Origin: Bradyrhizobium sp. ISRA430
GTDB lineage: Bacteria; Pseudomonadota; Alphaproteobacteria; Rhizobiales; Xanthobacteraceae
Direction of reading: 5' to 3'
DNA length: 64,000 nucleotides
Assembly: GCF_029909975.1 (NCBI RefSeq)
Contig: NZ_CP094516.1
Span: 1,364,001 to 1,428,000 of the forward strand
Position numbers and translations under genes: made by a program. The notes under the pieces are model-generated. The model was not told where the DNA came from and did no database searches. It worked only from the letters and a program-made list of their open reading frames with translations. Below are positions 43,790 to 53,218 of this stretch, in pieces. Numbering within the stretch: the stretch's first letter is position 1; the number at the start of each line of letters is the position of its first letter.

Positions 43790-46700
43790 ATGCCCAACAA
43801 GATGTTGATCGATGCCACCCACCCGGAAGAGACCCGGGTCGTCGTGGTCCGCGGCAATCGCGTCGAAGAGTTTGATTTCGAGACCGCGCAACGCAAGCAA
43901 CTGCGCGGAAATATCTACCTCGCCAAGGTCACCCGGGTCGAACCCTCGCTCCAGGCCGCCTTTGTGGAATATGGCGGCAACCGCCACGGCTTCCTCGCCT
44001 TCAGCGAAATCCATCCCGACTACTATCAGATCCCGGTCGCCGACCGGCAGGCGCTGATCGAGGCCGAGGAGCAGGCCCATCGCGAAGCCGAGGAGGAGAA
44101 CGAGAATCGTTCCCACGGCCGCCGCCGCTCGCGCCATCGCAACGCCCGCCGCCGCGGTCATGGCGAGCGTGTCCAGAGCGACATCGTCGATGGCCTCGAG
44201 GCGGGCGCGGATCCCGTTGCCCAGCCGGTCGAGGGCGAGCTGCTGCCCGAGCGCCCCGAGGGCGTCCCGCACGAGGGCGAGCATCTGCACGCCGATGCCG
44301 AACATCCCGGTGCGTTCGAGGCCCATGACGACGACCACGATCATGACGAGCATGGGCACGACGAGCATCGTCACGATCATGAGCATCACGCGCATCATCA
44401 TGACGATTATGAACCCGCGGGCGAGCACGATCAGCAGGCGCGCGACCATGATCACGACGACCAGGCGCCCGCCCCTGTCGCGGCCGTGGGAGCCGAGCCC
44501 GTTGTCGCCACCGAACTTGCCGCCCAGCCTCAGGAGCCGACGACTACCGAAGCGCCCGCGGAGGAAGCTCACGCCGAGGCCTTCGCCGAAGCCGTGACCA
44601 CCGCCGCCGAGCCCGCCGACGCCGTTTATGCGGCCGGCGAGAGCGCCGAGGCGCCGCATGCCGAGGCAACCACTGACGTCGAGGATGGCGAAGACGGCGA
44701 GGAAATCGAAGACGAAGTCGTCGAATCCGTCGGCGGCGACGACGTGCTCGAGGAAGTGCCGGAGCGCACCTTCCGTCCGCGCCGCCAATACAAGATCCAG
44801 GAAGTCATCAAGCGCCGCCAGGTGATGCTGGTGCAGGTCGTCAAGGAAGAGCGCGGCAACAAGGGCGCGGCGCTGACGACTTATCTGTCGCTCGCCGGCC
44901 GCTATGCCGTCTTGATGCCGAACACTGCGCGTGGCGGCGGCATCAGCCGCAAGATCACCAGCGCGCAGGACCGCTCCCGTCTCAAGGAGGTCGTCCAGGA
45001 TCTCGACGTGCCCGAGGGCATGGGCATCATCCTGCGCACCGCGGGCGCTTCCCGCACCAAGCCCGAGATCAAGCGCGACTTCGAATATCTGATCCGGATG
45101 TGGGAGACGGTGCGCGACCTGACGCTGCGGTCGCAGGCGCCGACCCTGGTCTACGAGGAAGGCTCGCTGATCAAGCGCTCGCTGCGCGACCTCTATAACA
45201 AGGAGATCGACGAGATCCAGGTCGCGGGCGAATCCGGCTACCGCGAAGCGCGCGACTTCATGAAGATGCTGATGCCGGCCAACGTCAGCGCGGTGAAGCA
45301 GTATCGCGACGGCCAGCCGCTGTTCTCGCGCATGGGTGTCGAAAGTCAGCTCGACGCGATGTTCTCGCCGACCGTGCAGTTGCGCTCCGGCGGCTACGTC
45401 GTCATCAACCAGACCGAGGCGCTGGTCTCGATCGACGTCAACTCCGGCCGCTCGACGCGCGAGCACCACATCGAGGACACCGCGCTCAAAACCAATCTGG
45501 AAGCGGCCGAAGAGGTCGCCCGCCAGCTTCGCCTGCGCGACCTCGCCGGCCTGATCGTCATCGACTTCATCGACATGGACGAGAAGCGCAACAACCGCGC
45601 GGTCGAGCGCAAGCTGTCCGATTGCCTCCGGCAGGACCGCGCGCGCATCCAGGTCGGGCGCATCTCGCATTTCGGCCTTTTGGAGATGTCGCGCCAGCGC
45701 ATCCGCGCCAGCGTGCTGGAATCCTCGACCGACCCCTGCCCGCATTGCGGCGGCACCGGCCATGTCCGCTCGGTATCCTCGGTTGCGCTCCAGCTTCTGC
45801 GCGGTCTCGAAGAGATCCTGATGAAGGGCGCGACCCACAATCTGGTGGTCCGCACCCGCACCGACGTCGCGCTGTACGTGCTGAATCACAAGCGCGGCCA
45901 CCTGCGCGACCTGGAGAACGCCTTCAAGGTCACGCTGTCGATCATCGCCGACGCGAGCGTCAGCGGGCCGCAGGCCTATGTCATCGACCGTGGCGAGCAG
46001 GTGCACACGCTGGAGGCCGCCAAGGCGCTGCTCGCGGCGCAGGCCGCCGCAAGCCCGCCGCCGGCGGCTGAAGAGGCCTATGACGAGGACGAGTTCGATT
46101 CGGAGCTCGAATCCGAGATCGAGACGGAAGAGACTGAAGGTCTTGCCGAGGAGCAGGCAGCCGGTGAAGGCGCGCCCGAACAGGATGGCCAGCGCCGCAG
46201 GCGGCGCCGCCGCCGGCGCGGCCGCGGTGGCCAGCGCGAGGGCGAACTTCGCGAGGACGGCGCGCCGATCGCCCCCGATGCCGCGATGGTTGCCGGTGAG
46301 GCCGACGAAGAGACCGAAGCCGCCGAGCAGGACGGCGACGAGGCCGAGGAACAGCAGGCCCGTGGCGAGCAGCAGGGCGGCGGTGAACGCCGGCGCCGGC
46401 GCGGTCGCCGCGGTGGACGCCGTCGGCGCGGTGGCGGCGGCGAGGAAGGTCTCGCCGGGTCGATCGGCGATGAGCTTGGCGCCAATCCGCCGTCGGAAGT
46501 GAGCGATGCAGTCGCCGATTTCGACCGTGGCAGCAGCGAAGCCGCGCCGTCGATCGCCGATACGGAACCCGCCGAGGCGAGCGCCGAGCTGCAGATCGCC
46601 CAGCCCGAGGTGCAGGCAGAAGCACCCAGCCAGCCCGAGCCGACCGCCTCTGCCGCAACGGACGAGCCGGCCTCCGACGACAAGGCCGCGCGACGCCGTT

Positions 46701-46888
46701 CCACGGTCCGCGAAAAGGTGAGCTTCCTGCTCAACAGCCAGCCCGAGCCGGCAATGCCGGCTGAGCCGGTACCGGAGCAGGCTGCCCCGCCCGCCCCGGC
46801 TCCGGAGCCCGCGCAAGAGGCCAGCGAAACGCCGGCCGCACCGCGTCGCGCCGGCTGGTGGTCGCGCCGCTTCGGCGGCGGCGAGTAA
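43790..46888 (+). CDS. rne: Ribonuclease E
   Basis: RNase E starts most mRNA decay and processes rRNA and tRNA; it is the core of the degradosome. The 1032-residue protein has the S1 RNA-binding domain start (GNIYLAKVTRVEPSLQAAFVEYGG, residues 40-63), a long insert at about 86-330 rich in acidic and His residues, then the 5' sensor/DNase I-like part with catalytic Asp549 (SIDVNSGRST) and Asp592 (IVIDFIDMD), and the zinc link CPHC at 650-653 used for dimer contact. The C-terminal 350 residues are disordered, with an Arg-rich RRRRRRRRGRGGQ-like segment and another RRRRGRRGGRR patch, expected to bind RNA and partners. The ATG at 43790 follows AAGAG. A terminator follows the gene. Confidence 0.95.
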   Translation: MPNKMLIDATHPEETRVVVVRGNRVEEFDFETAQRKQLRGNIYLAKVTRVEPSLQAAFVEYGGNRHGFLAFSEIHPDYYQIPVADRQALIEAEEQAHREAEEENENRSHGRRRSRHRNARRRGHGERVQSDIVDGLEAGADPVAQPVEGELLPERPEGVPHEGEHLHADAEHPGAFEAHDDDHDHDEHGHDEHRHDHEHHAHHHDDYEPAGEHDQQARDHDHDDQAPAPVAAVGAEPVVATELAAQPQEPTTTEAPAEEAHAEAFAEAVTTAAEPADAVYAAGESAEAPHAEATTDVEDGEDGEEIEDEVVESVGGDDVLEEVPERTFRPRRQYKIQEVIKRRQVMLVQVVKEERGNKGAALTTYLSLAGRYAVLMPNTARGGGISRKITSAQDRSRLKEVVQDLDVPEGMGIILRTAGASRTKPEIKRDFEYLIRMWETVRDLTLRSQAPTLVYEEGSLIKRSLRDLYNKEIDEIQVAGESGYREARDFMKMLMPANVSAVKQYRDGQPLFSRMGVESQLDAMFSPTVQLRSGGYVVINQTEALVSIDVNSGRSTREHHIEDTALKTNLEAAEEVARQLRLRDLAGLIVIDFIDMDEKRNNRAVERKLSDCLRQDRARIQVGRISHFGLLEMSRQRIRASVLESSTDPCPHCGGTGHVRSVSSVALQLLRGLEEILMKGATHNLVVRTRTDVALYVLNHKRGHLRDLENAFKVTLSIIADASVSGPQAYVIDRGEQVHTLEAAKALLAAQAAASPPPAAEEAYDEDEFDSELESEIETEETEGLAEEQAAGEGAPEQDGQRRRRRRRRRGRGGQREGELREDGAPIAPDAAMVAGEADEETEAAEQDGDEAEEQQARGEQQGGGERRRRRGRRGGRRRRGGGGEEGLAGSIGDELGANPPSEVSDAVADFDRGSSEAAPSIADTEPAEASAELQIAQPEVQAEAPSQPEPTASAATDEPASDDKAARRRSTVREKVSFLLNSQPEPAMPAEPVPEQAAPPAPAPEPAQEASETPAAPRRAGWWSRRFGGGE

Positions 46889-46905
46889 AACCAACAATCC
46901 AGACG

Positions 46906-46933
46906 AAACCGCCCGGTCATTCCGGGCGGTTTT
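46906..46933 (+). terminator. Rho-independent terminator of rne
   Basis: AAACCGCCCGG pairs with CCGGGCGGTTT around a TCATT loop and is followed by TTTGATTT. Strong stem and T-rich end, 18 bases after the rne stop. Confidence 0.88.
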
Positions 46934-46953
46934 GATTTGGCGGGGTCATTCGA

Positions 46954-48186
46954 ATGCGAAGCGCGATCGTTCTCGGCGGCGGCATGGTGGGTGTGGGCGC
47001 GGCGCTGCACCTGCAGCGGCGTGGCTGGTCCGTGACCCTCGTCGACCGCAGGGAGCCGGGCCGCGAGACGAGCTATGGCAATGCCGGGATGATCCAGGCG
47101 GAAGCCGTCCGGCCCTACCCGGTGCCACGCGACCTTGCGACGCTCCTCAAGATCGCGACCGGCCGCACCAACGATGTGCGCTACAGCCTTTCTTCCCTAC
47201 ACCTCCACATCGAGCCCCTGCTCCGCTACTGGTGGCACTCGGCGCCGAAGCGGCATCGCGAAGCGATCGAAGCCTGGGCGCGCCTGATCGCCTACGCGAC
47301 GGCAGAGCACGACATCCTCATCCGCGACGCGCATGCCGACAATCTCATCCGCCGCGCCGGCTACCGCATGCTGCATCGCGACCCCGCGTCATTCGACCTT
47401 GCGATCAAGGCCGCGGAGGAAGATCGGCACGACTTCGGCGTGAATTTTCGCGTGCTCTCGGGGAGCGAGCTTGCCAAGGCCGAGCCGATCCTGCGCGACG
47501 ATCTTCCCGGCGCGATCCACTGGCTCGACACCTGGACCGTGTCCGATCCCGGTGCGCTGGTCACCGCCTATGCCAACCTGTTCGAGCGCCTCGGCGGCAG
47601 GATCGTACGCGGCGATGCCGAGACCCTGCGGCAGACCGCCACCGGCTGGTCGGTGGACACGGCCGAGGGACGCATCGATGCCGCAGACGTCGTGGTCACG
47701 CTCGGGCCGTGGTCGCCCGATCTCTTACACAAATTCGGCTACCGCATTCCGCTGGTGCGCAAGCGCGGCTACCATATGCATTACAGCGGCGGCTCTTCGC
47801 TCGATCTGCCGCTGGTCGACAAGGCCGGCGGCTACGCCATGGGCCCGATGGCCAAGGGGATCCGCATCACCACCGGCGCGGAGTTGACGGGCCCGGATGC
47901 GCTCGCAACGCCCGTTCAGCTCGCCAGCGCAGAAGCGTCGGCGCGAGAGTTGATCGATCTCGGCACCCGCGTCGAGCCGGAGCCGTGGTTCGGCACCAGG
48001 CCCTGCACCCCCGACATGCTGCCCGTGCTCGGCCCCGCGCCGCGCCATCGCGGCCTATGGATGAATTTTGGCCACGGCCACCAGGGCTTTACGCTGGGGC
48101 CTGCGACTGGACGCCTGCTCGCGGAGATGATGAACGGCGAGACGCCATCAATTGATCCCGCGCCGTACCGGCCGGACCGCTTCTAG
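46954..48186 (+). CDS. FAD-dependent D-amino-acid dehydrogenase-like oxidoreductase (DAO/DadA family)
   Basis: The 410-residue protein has an N-terminal FAD-binding Rossmann fold (AIVLGGGMVGVGAALHLQRRG), the GNAGMIQ loop next to the flavin, and a DAO domain ending in GLWMNFGHGHQGFTLGPATGRLLAEMM, where the His near the flavin is conserved. Such enzymes oxidise D-amino acids or sarcosine-like substrates and pass electrons to the respiratory chain. It is near DadA in layout, but no alanine racemase lies beside it, so the substrate stays open. The ATG at 46954 lies just after the rne terminator. It converges on dctA. Confidence 0.9.
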   Translation: MRSAIVLGGGMVGVGAALHLQRRGWSVTLVDRREPGRETSYGNAGMIQAEAVRPYPVPRDLATLLKIATGRTNDVRYSLSSLHLHIEPLLRYWWHSAPKRHREAIEAWARLIAYATAEHDILIRDAHADNLIRRAGYRMLHRDPASFDLAIKAAEEDRHDFGVNFRVLSGSELAKAEPILRDDLPGAIHWLDTWTVSDPGALVTAYANLFERLGGRIVRGDAETLRQTATGWSVDTAEGRIDAADVVVTLGPWSPDLLHKFGYRIPLVRKRGYHMHYSGGSSLDLPLVDKAGGYAMGPMAKGIRITTGAELTGPDALATPVQLASAEASARELIDLGTRVEPEPWFGTRPCTPDMLPVLGPAPRHRGLWMNFGHGHQGFTLGPATGRLLAEMMNGETPSIDPAPYRPDRF

Positions 48187-48204
48187 CCGGCGAAAGAAAG
48201 AATA

Positions 48205-48233
48205 AGGGCTGATCGAGGATCTCGACCAGCCCT
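48205..48233. terminator. Two-way terminator between oxidoreductase gene and dctA
   Basis: AGGGCTG-A-TCGAG and its near-complement CTCGA-C-CAGCCCT form a strong stem. On the minus strand it is followed by TATTCTTTCTTT, serving dctA; on the plus strand by GCTATTT. Confidence 0.8.
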
Positions 48234-48280
48234 GCTATTTCAAGGTCTGACGGTACGCGCCATCAGATGCGGCTTGCAGA

Positions 48281-49612
48281 TCAGTCCGTGGTGACGGCGG
48301 TTTCCATGTCCGTCGGGTCGATTTGCTGGCTCAGCCGCGCGGTGAGCTTGTCGCGATCGAGCTCGCCCTCCCACCAGGCGACGATCACGCAGGCAACGCC
48401 GTTGCCGCAGAGATTGGTCAGCGCGCGGCATTCGCTCATGAACTTGTCGATCCCGAGCACGATCGCCATGCCCGGCACGAGGCGCGGATCGACCACGGCG
48501 AGCGTCGCGGCGAGCGTGATGAAGCCCGCGCCGGTGATGCCGGAGGCGCCCTTCGAGGTCAGCATGGCCACGATCAGGATCGTCAACTGCTGACCCAGCG
48601 TGAGATCGAAGCCGAGCGCCTGCGCGATGAACAGCGTCGCCAGCGTCATGTAGATGTTGGTGCCGTCGAGGTTGAACGAATAGCCCGTGGGCACCACGAG
48701 GCCGACCACCGACTTGGAGCAGCCGAGCCGTTCCAGCTTCTCCATCAAGGACGGCAGCGCGCTTTCCGACGACGAGGTACCGAGCACGATCAGGAGCTCG
48801 TCCTTGATGTAGGCCAGGAACTTGAAGATCGAGAAGCCGGCGAACCGCGCGATGATGCCGAGCACGATGAAGACGAACAGCGCAGCAGTGACATAGAAGG
48901 TCGCGATCAGACCGATCAGGTTGAGGATCGCGCCGGTGCCGAACTTGCCGATGGTGTAGGCCATCGCGCCGAACGCGCCGATCGGCGCCGCGCGCATCAC
49001 GATGGAGATGACGCCGAATACCGCATGCGCGGCATCGTCGATGAAGCTGCGGATGGTGTGGCCGCGCTCGCCGAGGCCCATGATGGCGAAGCCGAACAGC
49101 ACCGAGAACAGCAGCACCTGGAGGATCTCGCCTTGCGCGAAGGCGCCGACCACGGTGTCGGGAATGATGTGCAGGATGAAGTCGACGGACTTCTGGCCCG
49201 CAGCCTGCTTCGCATAGTTGGCGACGGCCTGCTCGCTGGCCGCGGCATTGCCGAAGCCCGCACCGGGCCTGACGAGATTGCCTACAATGAGGCCGATCAG
49301 GAGTGCGAAGGTCGAGACGACCTCGAAATAGACCAGCGCCTTGACGCCGATGCGGCCGACCTTCTTGGCATCTTGGATATGCGCGATGCCCGAGACCACG
49401 GTGCAGAAGATGATCGGCGCGATCACCATCTTGATCAGCTTGATGAAGCCGTCGCCCATCGCCTTGATCCAGTCGTTGGTGGCGACCGACGGCCACAACC
49501 AGCCGACGATGGCGCCGAGCACGATGGCAATCAGCACCTGGACGTAGAGAATCTTGTACCACGGCTTGGCGGCCGGTGCTGTCGGCACACCCGCCATCGT
49601 TGTCGTCGTCAT
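48281..49612 (-). CDS. dctA: C4-dicarboxylate:cation symporter DctA
   Basis: DctA imports succinate, fumarate and malate, which are the main carbon source of rhizobia inside nodules. The 443-residue protein has the DAACS-family signatures: [22 protein letters not shown] in the first helix, [21 protein letters not shown] in the Ser-rich reentrant loop, [22 protein letters not shown] and the substrate/sodium motif [22 protein letters not shown] near the end. The start is ATG at 49612 with GAGGGGGAG before it. Only 84 bases separate it from bioY; no dctB/dctD regulator genes or clear sigma-54 site are in the window. Confidence 0.93.
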   Translation of the reverse strand: MTTTTMAGVPTAPAAKPWYKILYVQVLIAIVLGAIVGWLWPSVATNDWIKAMGDGFIKLIKMVIAPIIFCTVVSGIAHIQDAKKVGRIGVKALVYFEVVSTFALLIGLIVGNLVRPGAGFGNAAASEQAVANYAKQAAGQKSVDFILHIIPDTVVGAFAQGEILQVLLFSVLFGFAIMGLGERGHTIRSFIDDAAHAVFGVISIVMRAAPIGAFGAMAYTIGKFGTGAILNLIGLIATFYVTAALFVFIVLGIIARFAGFSIFKFLAYIKDELLIVLGTSSSESALPSLMEKLERLGCSKSVVGLVVPTGYSFNLDGTNIYMTLATLFIAQALGFDLTLGQQLTILIVAMLTSKGASGITGAGFITLAATLAVVDPRLVPGMAIVLGIDKFMSECRALTNLCGNGVACVIVAWWEGELDRDKLTARLSQQIDPTDMETAVTTD

Positions 49613-49638
49613 TTGTCCACTCCCCCTCAAAACTGCGA

Positions 49639-49663
49639 GCCAGCCAAGAGCAACTTGGCTGGC
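49639..49663 (-). terminator. Hairpin after bioY
   Basis: GCCAGCCAAG and CTTGGCTGGC form a perfect ten-pair stem with a five-base loop; on the minus strand it is followed by TCGCAGTTTTGAG. It lies between the bioY stop and dctA and would separate their transcripts. Confidence 0.65.
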
Positions 49664-49696
49664 CCTGTCAATTGGAACTGGTCGGTGTTGCGCGCT

Positions 49697-50302
49697 TTAC
49701 CCGCGACGGTCGACCACCCGGCGTGCGGCTGGCATCAAGGTGGCACCAAGCGCATTCTTGACCAGCGACGCGGCGATGAACGGCACGATGCCGACCTGCC
49801 AGGCCTTGGGCATGCCAAGACCGAGGCCGAAGGCCAGCCAGCCGAATCCCGCCGCCAGAATAACGATGTGACCGACGGCCATCGCAGCGAACAGCAGCAC
49901 GATACTGCGATCCCAGCCGCGTTCGGCGAGATAACCCGTCACGAAAGCTGCCGCGACGAAGCCGAACAGATATCCGGCCGTTGGGCCGACCAGCGGCGCG
50001 ATTCCGCCGACGGGGCCCGCGAACACCGGCAGTCCGATCGCGCCTTCGGCGAGGTAGGCGATCATGGTTGCGCTGCCAAGACGCCAGCCATAGGCCGCAC
50101 CGATCATCAGCACGACAAGCGTCTGCAAGGTCATCGGCACATAGGGCAGCGGCAGGCTGACTTTCGCTGACAGCGCCATCAATGCGGTGCCGAGCGCAAT
50201 CAAGACGAATGCGCGCAGCGCCCCGGCGAACTCGCCGCTTTGGACCGGCCACACAATGGCGGCGAGAGGAAAATGCGTGATGGCTGGTGATCTGTCAGAC
50301 AA
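49697..50302 (-). CDS. bioY: Biotin transporter BioY (ECF substrate-binding component)
   Basis: The 201-residue, six-helix membrane protein matches BioY: SLPLPYVPMTLQTLVVLMIGAAYGWRLGS followed by AGPVGGIAPLVGPTAGYLFGFVAAAFVTGYLAERGW. It captures biotin, either with the energy-coupling proteins BioMN or alone. No bioM or bioN genes are present here, as in many alphaproteobacteria with solitary BioY. I choose the TTG at 50302, which has CCGGAG six bases before it and gives the family's usual length; no suitable ATG is in frame. Biotin supply is relevant to accB/accC in the same window, but they are 5 kb apart and separate transcripts. Confidence 0.86.
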   Translation of the reverse strand: MSDRSPAITHFPLAAIVWPVQSGEFAGALRAFVLIALGTALMALSAKVSLPLPYVPMTLQTLVVLMIGAAYGWRLGSATMIAYLAEGAIGLPVFAGPVGGIAPLVGPTAGYLFGFVAAAFVTGYLAERGWDRSIVLLFAAMAVGHIVILAAGFGWLAFGLGLGMPKAWQVGIVPFIAASLVKNALGATLMPAARRVVDRRG

Positions 50303-50336
50303 GTTGAACTCCGGAAGCTCTGGAAAAACTGGCGGG

Positions 50337-51524
50337 CTATTTAAGCCAGTGAGCGATCCGGTCAACTGCTTCCCGCATCTCGTCCGCCGATCTCGCGTAG
50401 GAGAAGCGGATGAACGAACGGCCGTGAATAGGATCGAAATCGATACCCGGCGTCGCCGCAACATGGGCCTGTTCAAGCATCTGCTTGGCGAAGTCGAAAC
50501 TGTCGGCGGTGAAATCCGAGACGTCCGTATAGAGGTAGAAGGCGCCGTCGGCGGGCAGGAACCTTGTCAAGCCGGCCTCGGGCAATCCCTCGATCAGGAT
50601 GCGGCGGTTCTCCTGGTAGCCATGCTTGATCGCATCCATCTCGGCCGTTCCGTCGAATGCAGCTTCGGCCGCGATCTGCGATAGCGCCGGCACCGAGATC
50701 GACAGGTTCTGCTGCAGCCGTTCGATCGGCCGCACCAAAATCTCCGGCACGACCATCCAGCCGACGCGCCAGCCCGTCATGCAAAAGTACTTCGAGAACG
50801 AGTTGATCACGAGTGCGCGCTCCGACAGCGCTGCCGCCGTCACCGCCGGAAACGCGTAGTCGAGCCCGTGATAGATCTCGTCTGAGATGAAGCGGATGCC
50901 AGCATCTTCCGCCGCCGCGATCAGGCCCGACATCGCCTCGCTCGACATCATCGTTCCCGTCGGATTGGCGGGGCTTCCGACCAGCACGCCCTTCAGCGGG
51001 GCTTTGCGATGGGCGGCGAGCAAGGCCTCGCCGGTCAAGGCGTGGCGCGTCTCACTCGTGGTCTCGATCAGCACCGGTTCGCAACCGAGCGCAGTGAGGA
51101 TATGACGGTAAGGCGGATAGCCCGGCACCGTGACGGCGACACGATCGCCGGGCTCGAACATCGACAGGAAGGCCAGGATGAAGCCACCGGACGAGCCCGT
51201 TGTCACGACCACCCGCTCCGCGCTGACCGCGCAGCCATAGACGTCGCGATAATGACGCGCGATCCGCTCGCGCAGCGACGGGATGCCGAGCGCCGAAGTA
51301 TAGTCGATCCGGCCGGTATCGAGCGCAGCATGGGCGGCCGCGATCGCGGTCTTGGGCGCCCCAGCCGACGGCTGGCCGACCTCCATGTGAATGACATGGC
51401 CCCCGCCCTCCTCGATTCGGGCCGCCGCGGCCATCACGTCCATCACCATAAACGGGGGAACATCGCTGCGGCGGGACGGCTCGAGCCACGGCGCCAGGCG
51501 GTTCCTCAATGTCGCATCGTGCAT
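50337..51524 (-). CDS. Class I/II PLP-dependent aminotransferase
   Basis: A 395-residue fold type I transaminase: MEVGQPSAGAPKTAIAAAHAAL, TTGSSGGFILAFLSMFEPGDRVAVTVPGYPPY, the PANPTGTMM motif, FISDEIYHGLDY, and the PLP lysine in NSFSKYFCMTGWRVGW. It resembles aspartate/kynurenine-type aminotransferases. The substrate is unknown. The ATG at 51524 faces away from the M48 peptidase gene, with 190 bases between. bioY follows 34 bases after its stop, so both could share a transcript. Confidence 0.9.
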   Translation of the reverse strand: MHDATLRNRLAPWLEPSRRSDVPPFMVMDVMAAAARIEEGGGHVIHMEVGQPSAGAPKTAIAAAHAALDTGRIDYTSALGIPSLRERIARHYRDVYGCAVSAERVVVTTGSSGGFILAFLSMFEPGDRVAVTVPGYPPYRHILTALGCEPVLIETTSETRHALTGEALLAAHRKAPLKGVLVGSPANPTGTMMSSEAMSGLIAAAEDAGIRFISDEIYHGLDYAFPAVTAAALSERALVINSFSKYFCMTGWRVGWMVVPEILVRPIERLQQNLSISVPALSQIAAEAAFDGTAEMDAIKHGYQENRRILIEGLPEAGLTRFLPADGAFYLYTDVSDFTADSFDFAKQMLEQAHVAATPGIDFDPIHGRSFIRFSYARSADEMREAVDRIAHWLK

Positions 51525-51673
51525 CGATTTCTGCTATTTCGCTGGCGGCCGGTCCGCTATCGTCCGGAGGACAGGGCGCTTGCGCCCCAGACTGGCCGCA
51601 TTGTACGGCTCATAAGGGCATATCGCGTATCCGGTCCGCCGCCAATCGCCAAAACCAATCACGGAACTGCGTT

Positions 51674-51715
51674 CCAAGACCGCTTGACCAAGACCGTTTG
51701 ACCAAGACCGCTTGA
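51674..51715 (+). repeat. Three tandem 14-bp repeats before the M48 start codon
   Basis: CCAAGACCGCTTGA, CCAAGACCGTTTGA and CCAAGACCGCTTGA are directly adjacent. The last base of the third copy is the A of the ATG, and the region has no ribosome binding site. Confidence 0.85.
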
Positions 51716-53118
51716 TGTTGCTCCAGATCGCTTTGCGCAAGAAAGCCTCCGCCCTCACCTCGCTCGTCACGGCAGCGGCTATCGTGCTGACGCCGCTCGC
51801 GGCGGCGCGCGCACAGGCGAAGGGGCCGCCCATTCTGCGCGACACCGAGACCGAGCAGCTCCTGCGTGAATATACGCGTCCGATCCTGCGCGCGGCGGGC
51901 CTCGAGAAGCAGAACATCCAGATGGTGATCATCAACGATGCCTCGTTCAACGCGTTCGTCGCCGATGGCCGCCGCATCTTCGTCAATTATGGCGCGATCC
52001 TGCAGTCGGAGACGCCGAACCAGCTTATCGGCGTGCTCGCCCACGAGACCGGGCATCTGGCCGGCGGCCATCTCGCCAAGCTGCGCGAGCAGCTAGCAAC
52101 TGCGCAGACGCAGATGATCATTGCCATGCTGCTCGGCGCTGGCGCGCTCGCCGCAGGCGCAAGCCGCGGCGGCAACTCCGGCAACAACGGTCTTGCAAAT
52201 GCCGGCGCGGCCGCGATCGCCGGCCCGCAGGAGATGATCCGTCGCACGCTGCTGTCCTACCAGCGCCAGCAGGAAGAGAACGCCGACCGCGCCGGCGTGA
52301 AGTTTCTGACCGCAACCCAGCAGTCGCCGAAGGGCATGTACGAGACCTTCAAGCGCTTCACCAGCGAGAGCCTGTTCGCCGCGCGCGGCGCCGATCCCTA
52401 TCTGCAATCGCATCCGATGCCTGCCGAGCGCGTCGCGGCGCTGCAGGAGTTCGCCCGCACCAGCCCTTATTGGGACAAGAAGGACGATCCGGCGCTCCAG
52501 CTTCGCCATGACATGGTCCGCGCCAAGATCTCGGCCTTCATGGAGCGGCCGGAAACCGTCTATCGCCGCTATCCGCAGACCAACGACAGCATGCCGGCAC
52601 GTTACGCCCGTGCCATCAGCACCTATCTGCACGGGGACCTGCGCAGCGCGCTGGCTCAGATCGATGCGCTGATCCAGGTCCAGCCCAACAACCCGTACTT
52701 CTACGAGGTCCGCGGCCAGGCGCTGCTCGAGAGCGGAAAACCGGCAGAGGCCATCCCCGCCCTGCGCAAGGCAGTGCAGCTCTCCAGCAACTCACCGCTC
52801 ATCGAGATGTTACTTGGGCAGGCTCTGGTCGGATCCGATAATAAGGCCTACACCGACGAAGCCATTCGGATTCTCCGGGCTGCGGTGGCACGCGAGCCCG
52901 AGGCGCCGCTTGGTTACACCCAGCTCGCGATGGCCTATGGCCGGAAGGGAGACTATGCCGAGGCCGATCTGGCGTCGGCCCAGGCCGCCTACTTGCGCGG
53001 CGACAACAAGACCGCCCGCGAGCTTGCCACGCGCGCGAAAACCCGTTTCGCCGTCGGCACACCCGGTTGGGTCAAGGCCGACGACATCGTGGCGGCGAAG
53101 CCGCCGCGTAACAATTGA
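51715..53118 (+). CDS. M48-family metalloprotease with TPRs (BepA-like)
   Basis: A 467-residue periplasmic zinc protease. It has a signal peptide (SLVTAAAIVLTPLAAARAQ), a peptidase M48 domain with HEXXH in LAHETGHLAGGHL (His110, His114), a Gly-rich stretch, the third ligand region EENADRAG, and a C-terminal TPR-like part (about 300-460) of A-rich helical pairs. In E. coli BepA clears misassembled LptD and outer-membrane proteins, and this one probably does similar quality control. The start is the ATG at 51715, directly after three tandem repeats, and lacks an SD site. A DsbA-type gene follows 100 bases downstream, another envelope-folding factor. Confidence 0.92.
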   Translation: MLLQIALRKKASALTSLVTAAAIVLTPLAAARAQAKGPPILRDTETEQLLREYTRPILRAAGLEKQNIQMVIINDASFNAFVADGRRIFVNYGAILQSETPNQLIGVLAHETGHLAGGHLAKLREQLATAQTQMIIAMLLGAGALAAGASRGGNSGNNGLANAGAAAIAGPQEMIRRTLLSYQRQQEENADRAGVKFLTATQQSPKGMYETFKRFTSESLFAARGADPYLQSHPMPAERVAALQEFARTSPYWDKKDDPALQLRHDMVRAKISAFMERPETVYRRYPQTNDSMPARYARAISTYLHGDLRSALAQIDALIQVQPNNPYFYEVRGQALLESGKPAEAIPALRKAVQLSSNSPLIEMLLGQALVGSDNKAYTDEAIRILRAAVAREPEAPLGYTQLAMAYGRKGDYAEADLASAQAAYLRGDNKTARELATRAKTRFAVGTPGWVKADDIVAAKPPRNN

Positions 53119-53218
53119 ATGCCTGACACCACAAGGCCCGATACCACGACGTCACGACGACACGCTTGAGCCCGCCGGGACGTTTTCCGAAACCTGCTTT
53201 GGATAAGAGGATTTGCCA

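Noticed and set aside
49613..49696. Sigma-54 promoter expected before dctA
   Set aside because: No GG-N10-GC pattern with adequate flanking bases is present in the short gap; the visible structure is a terminator-like hairpin.
48323..50170. 615-codon open frame on the plus strand across dctA and bioY
   Set aside because: Composition is that of an antisense shadow (Arg, Asp, Glu, His rich), and dctA on the other strand is certain.
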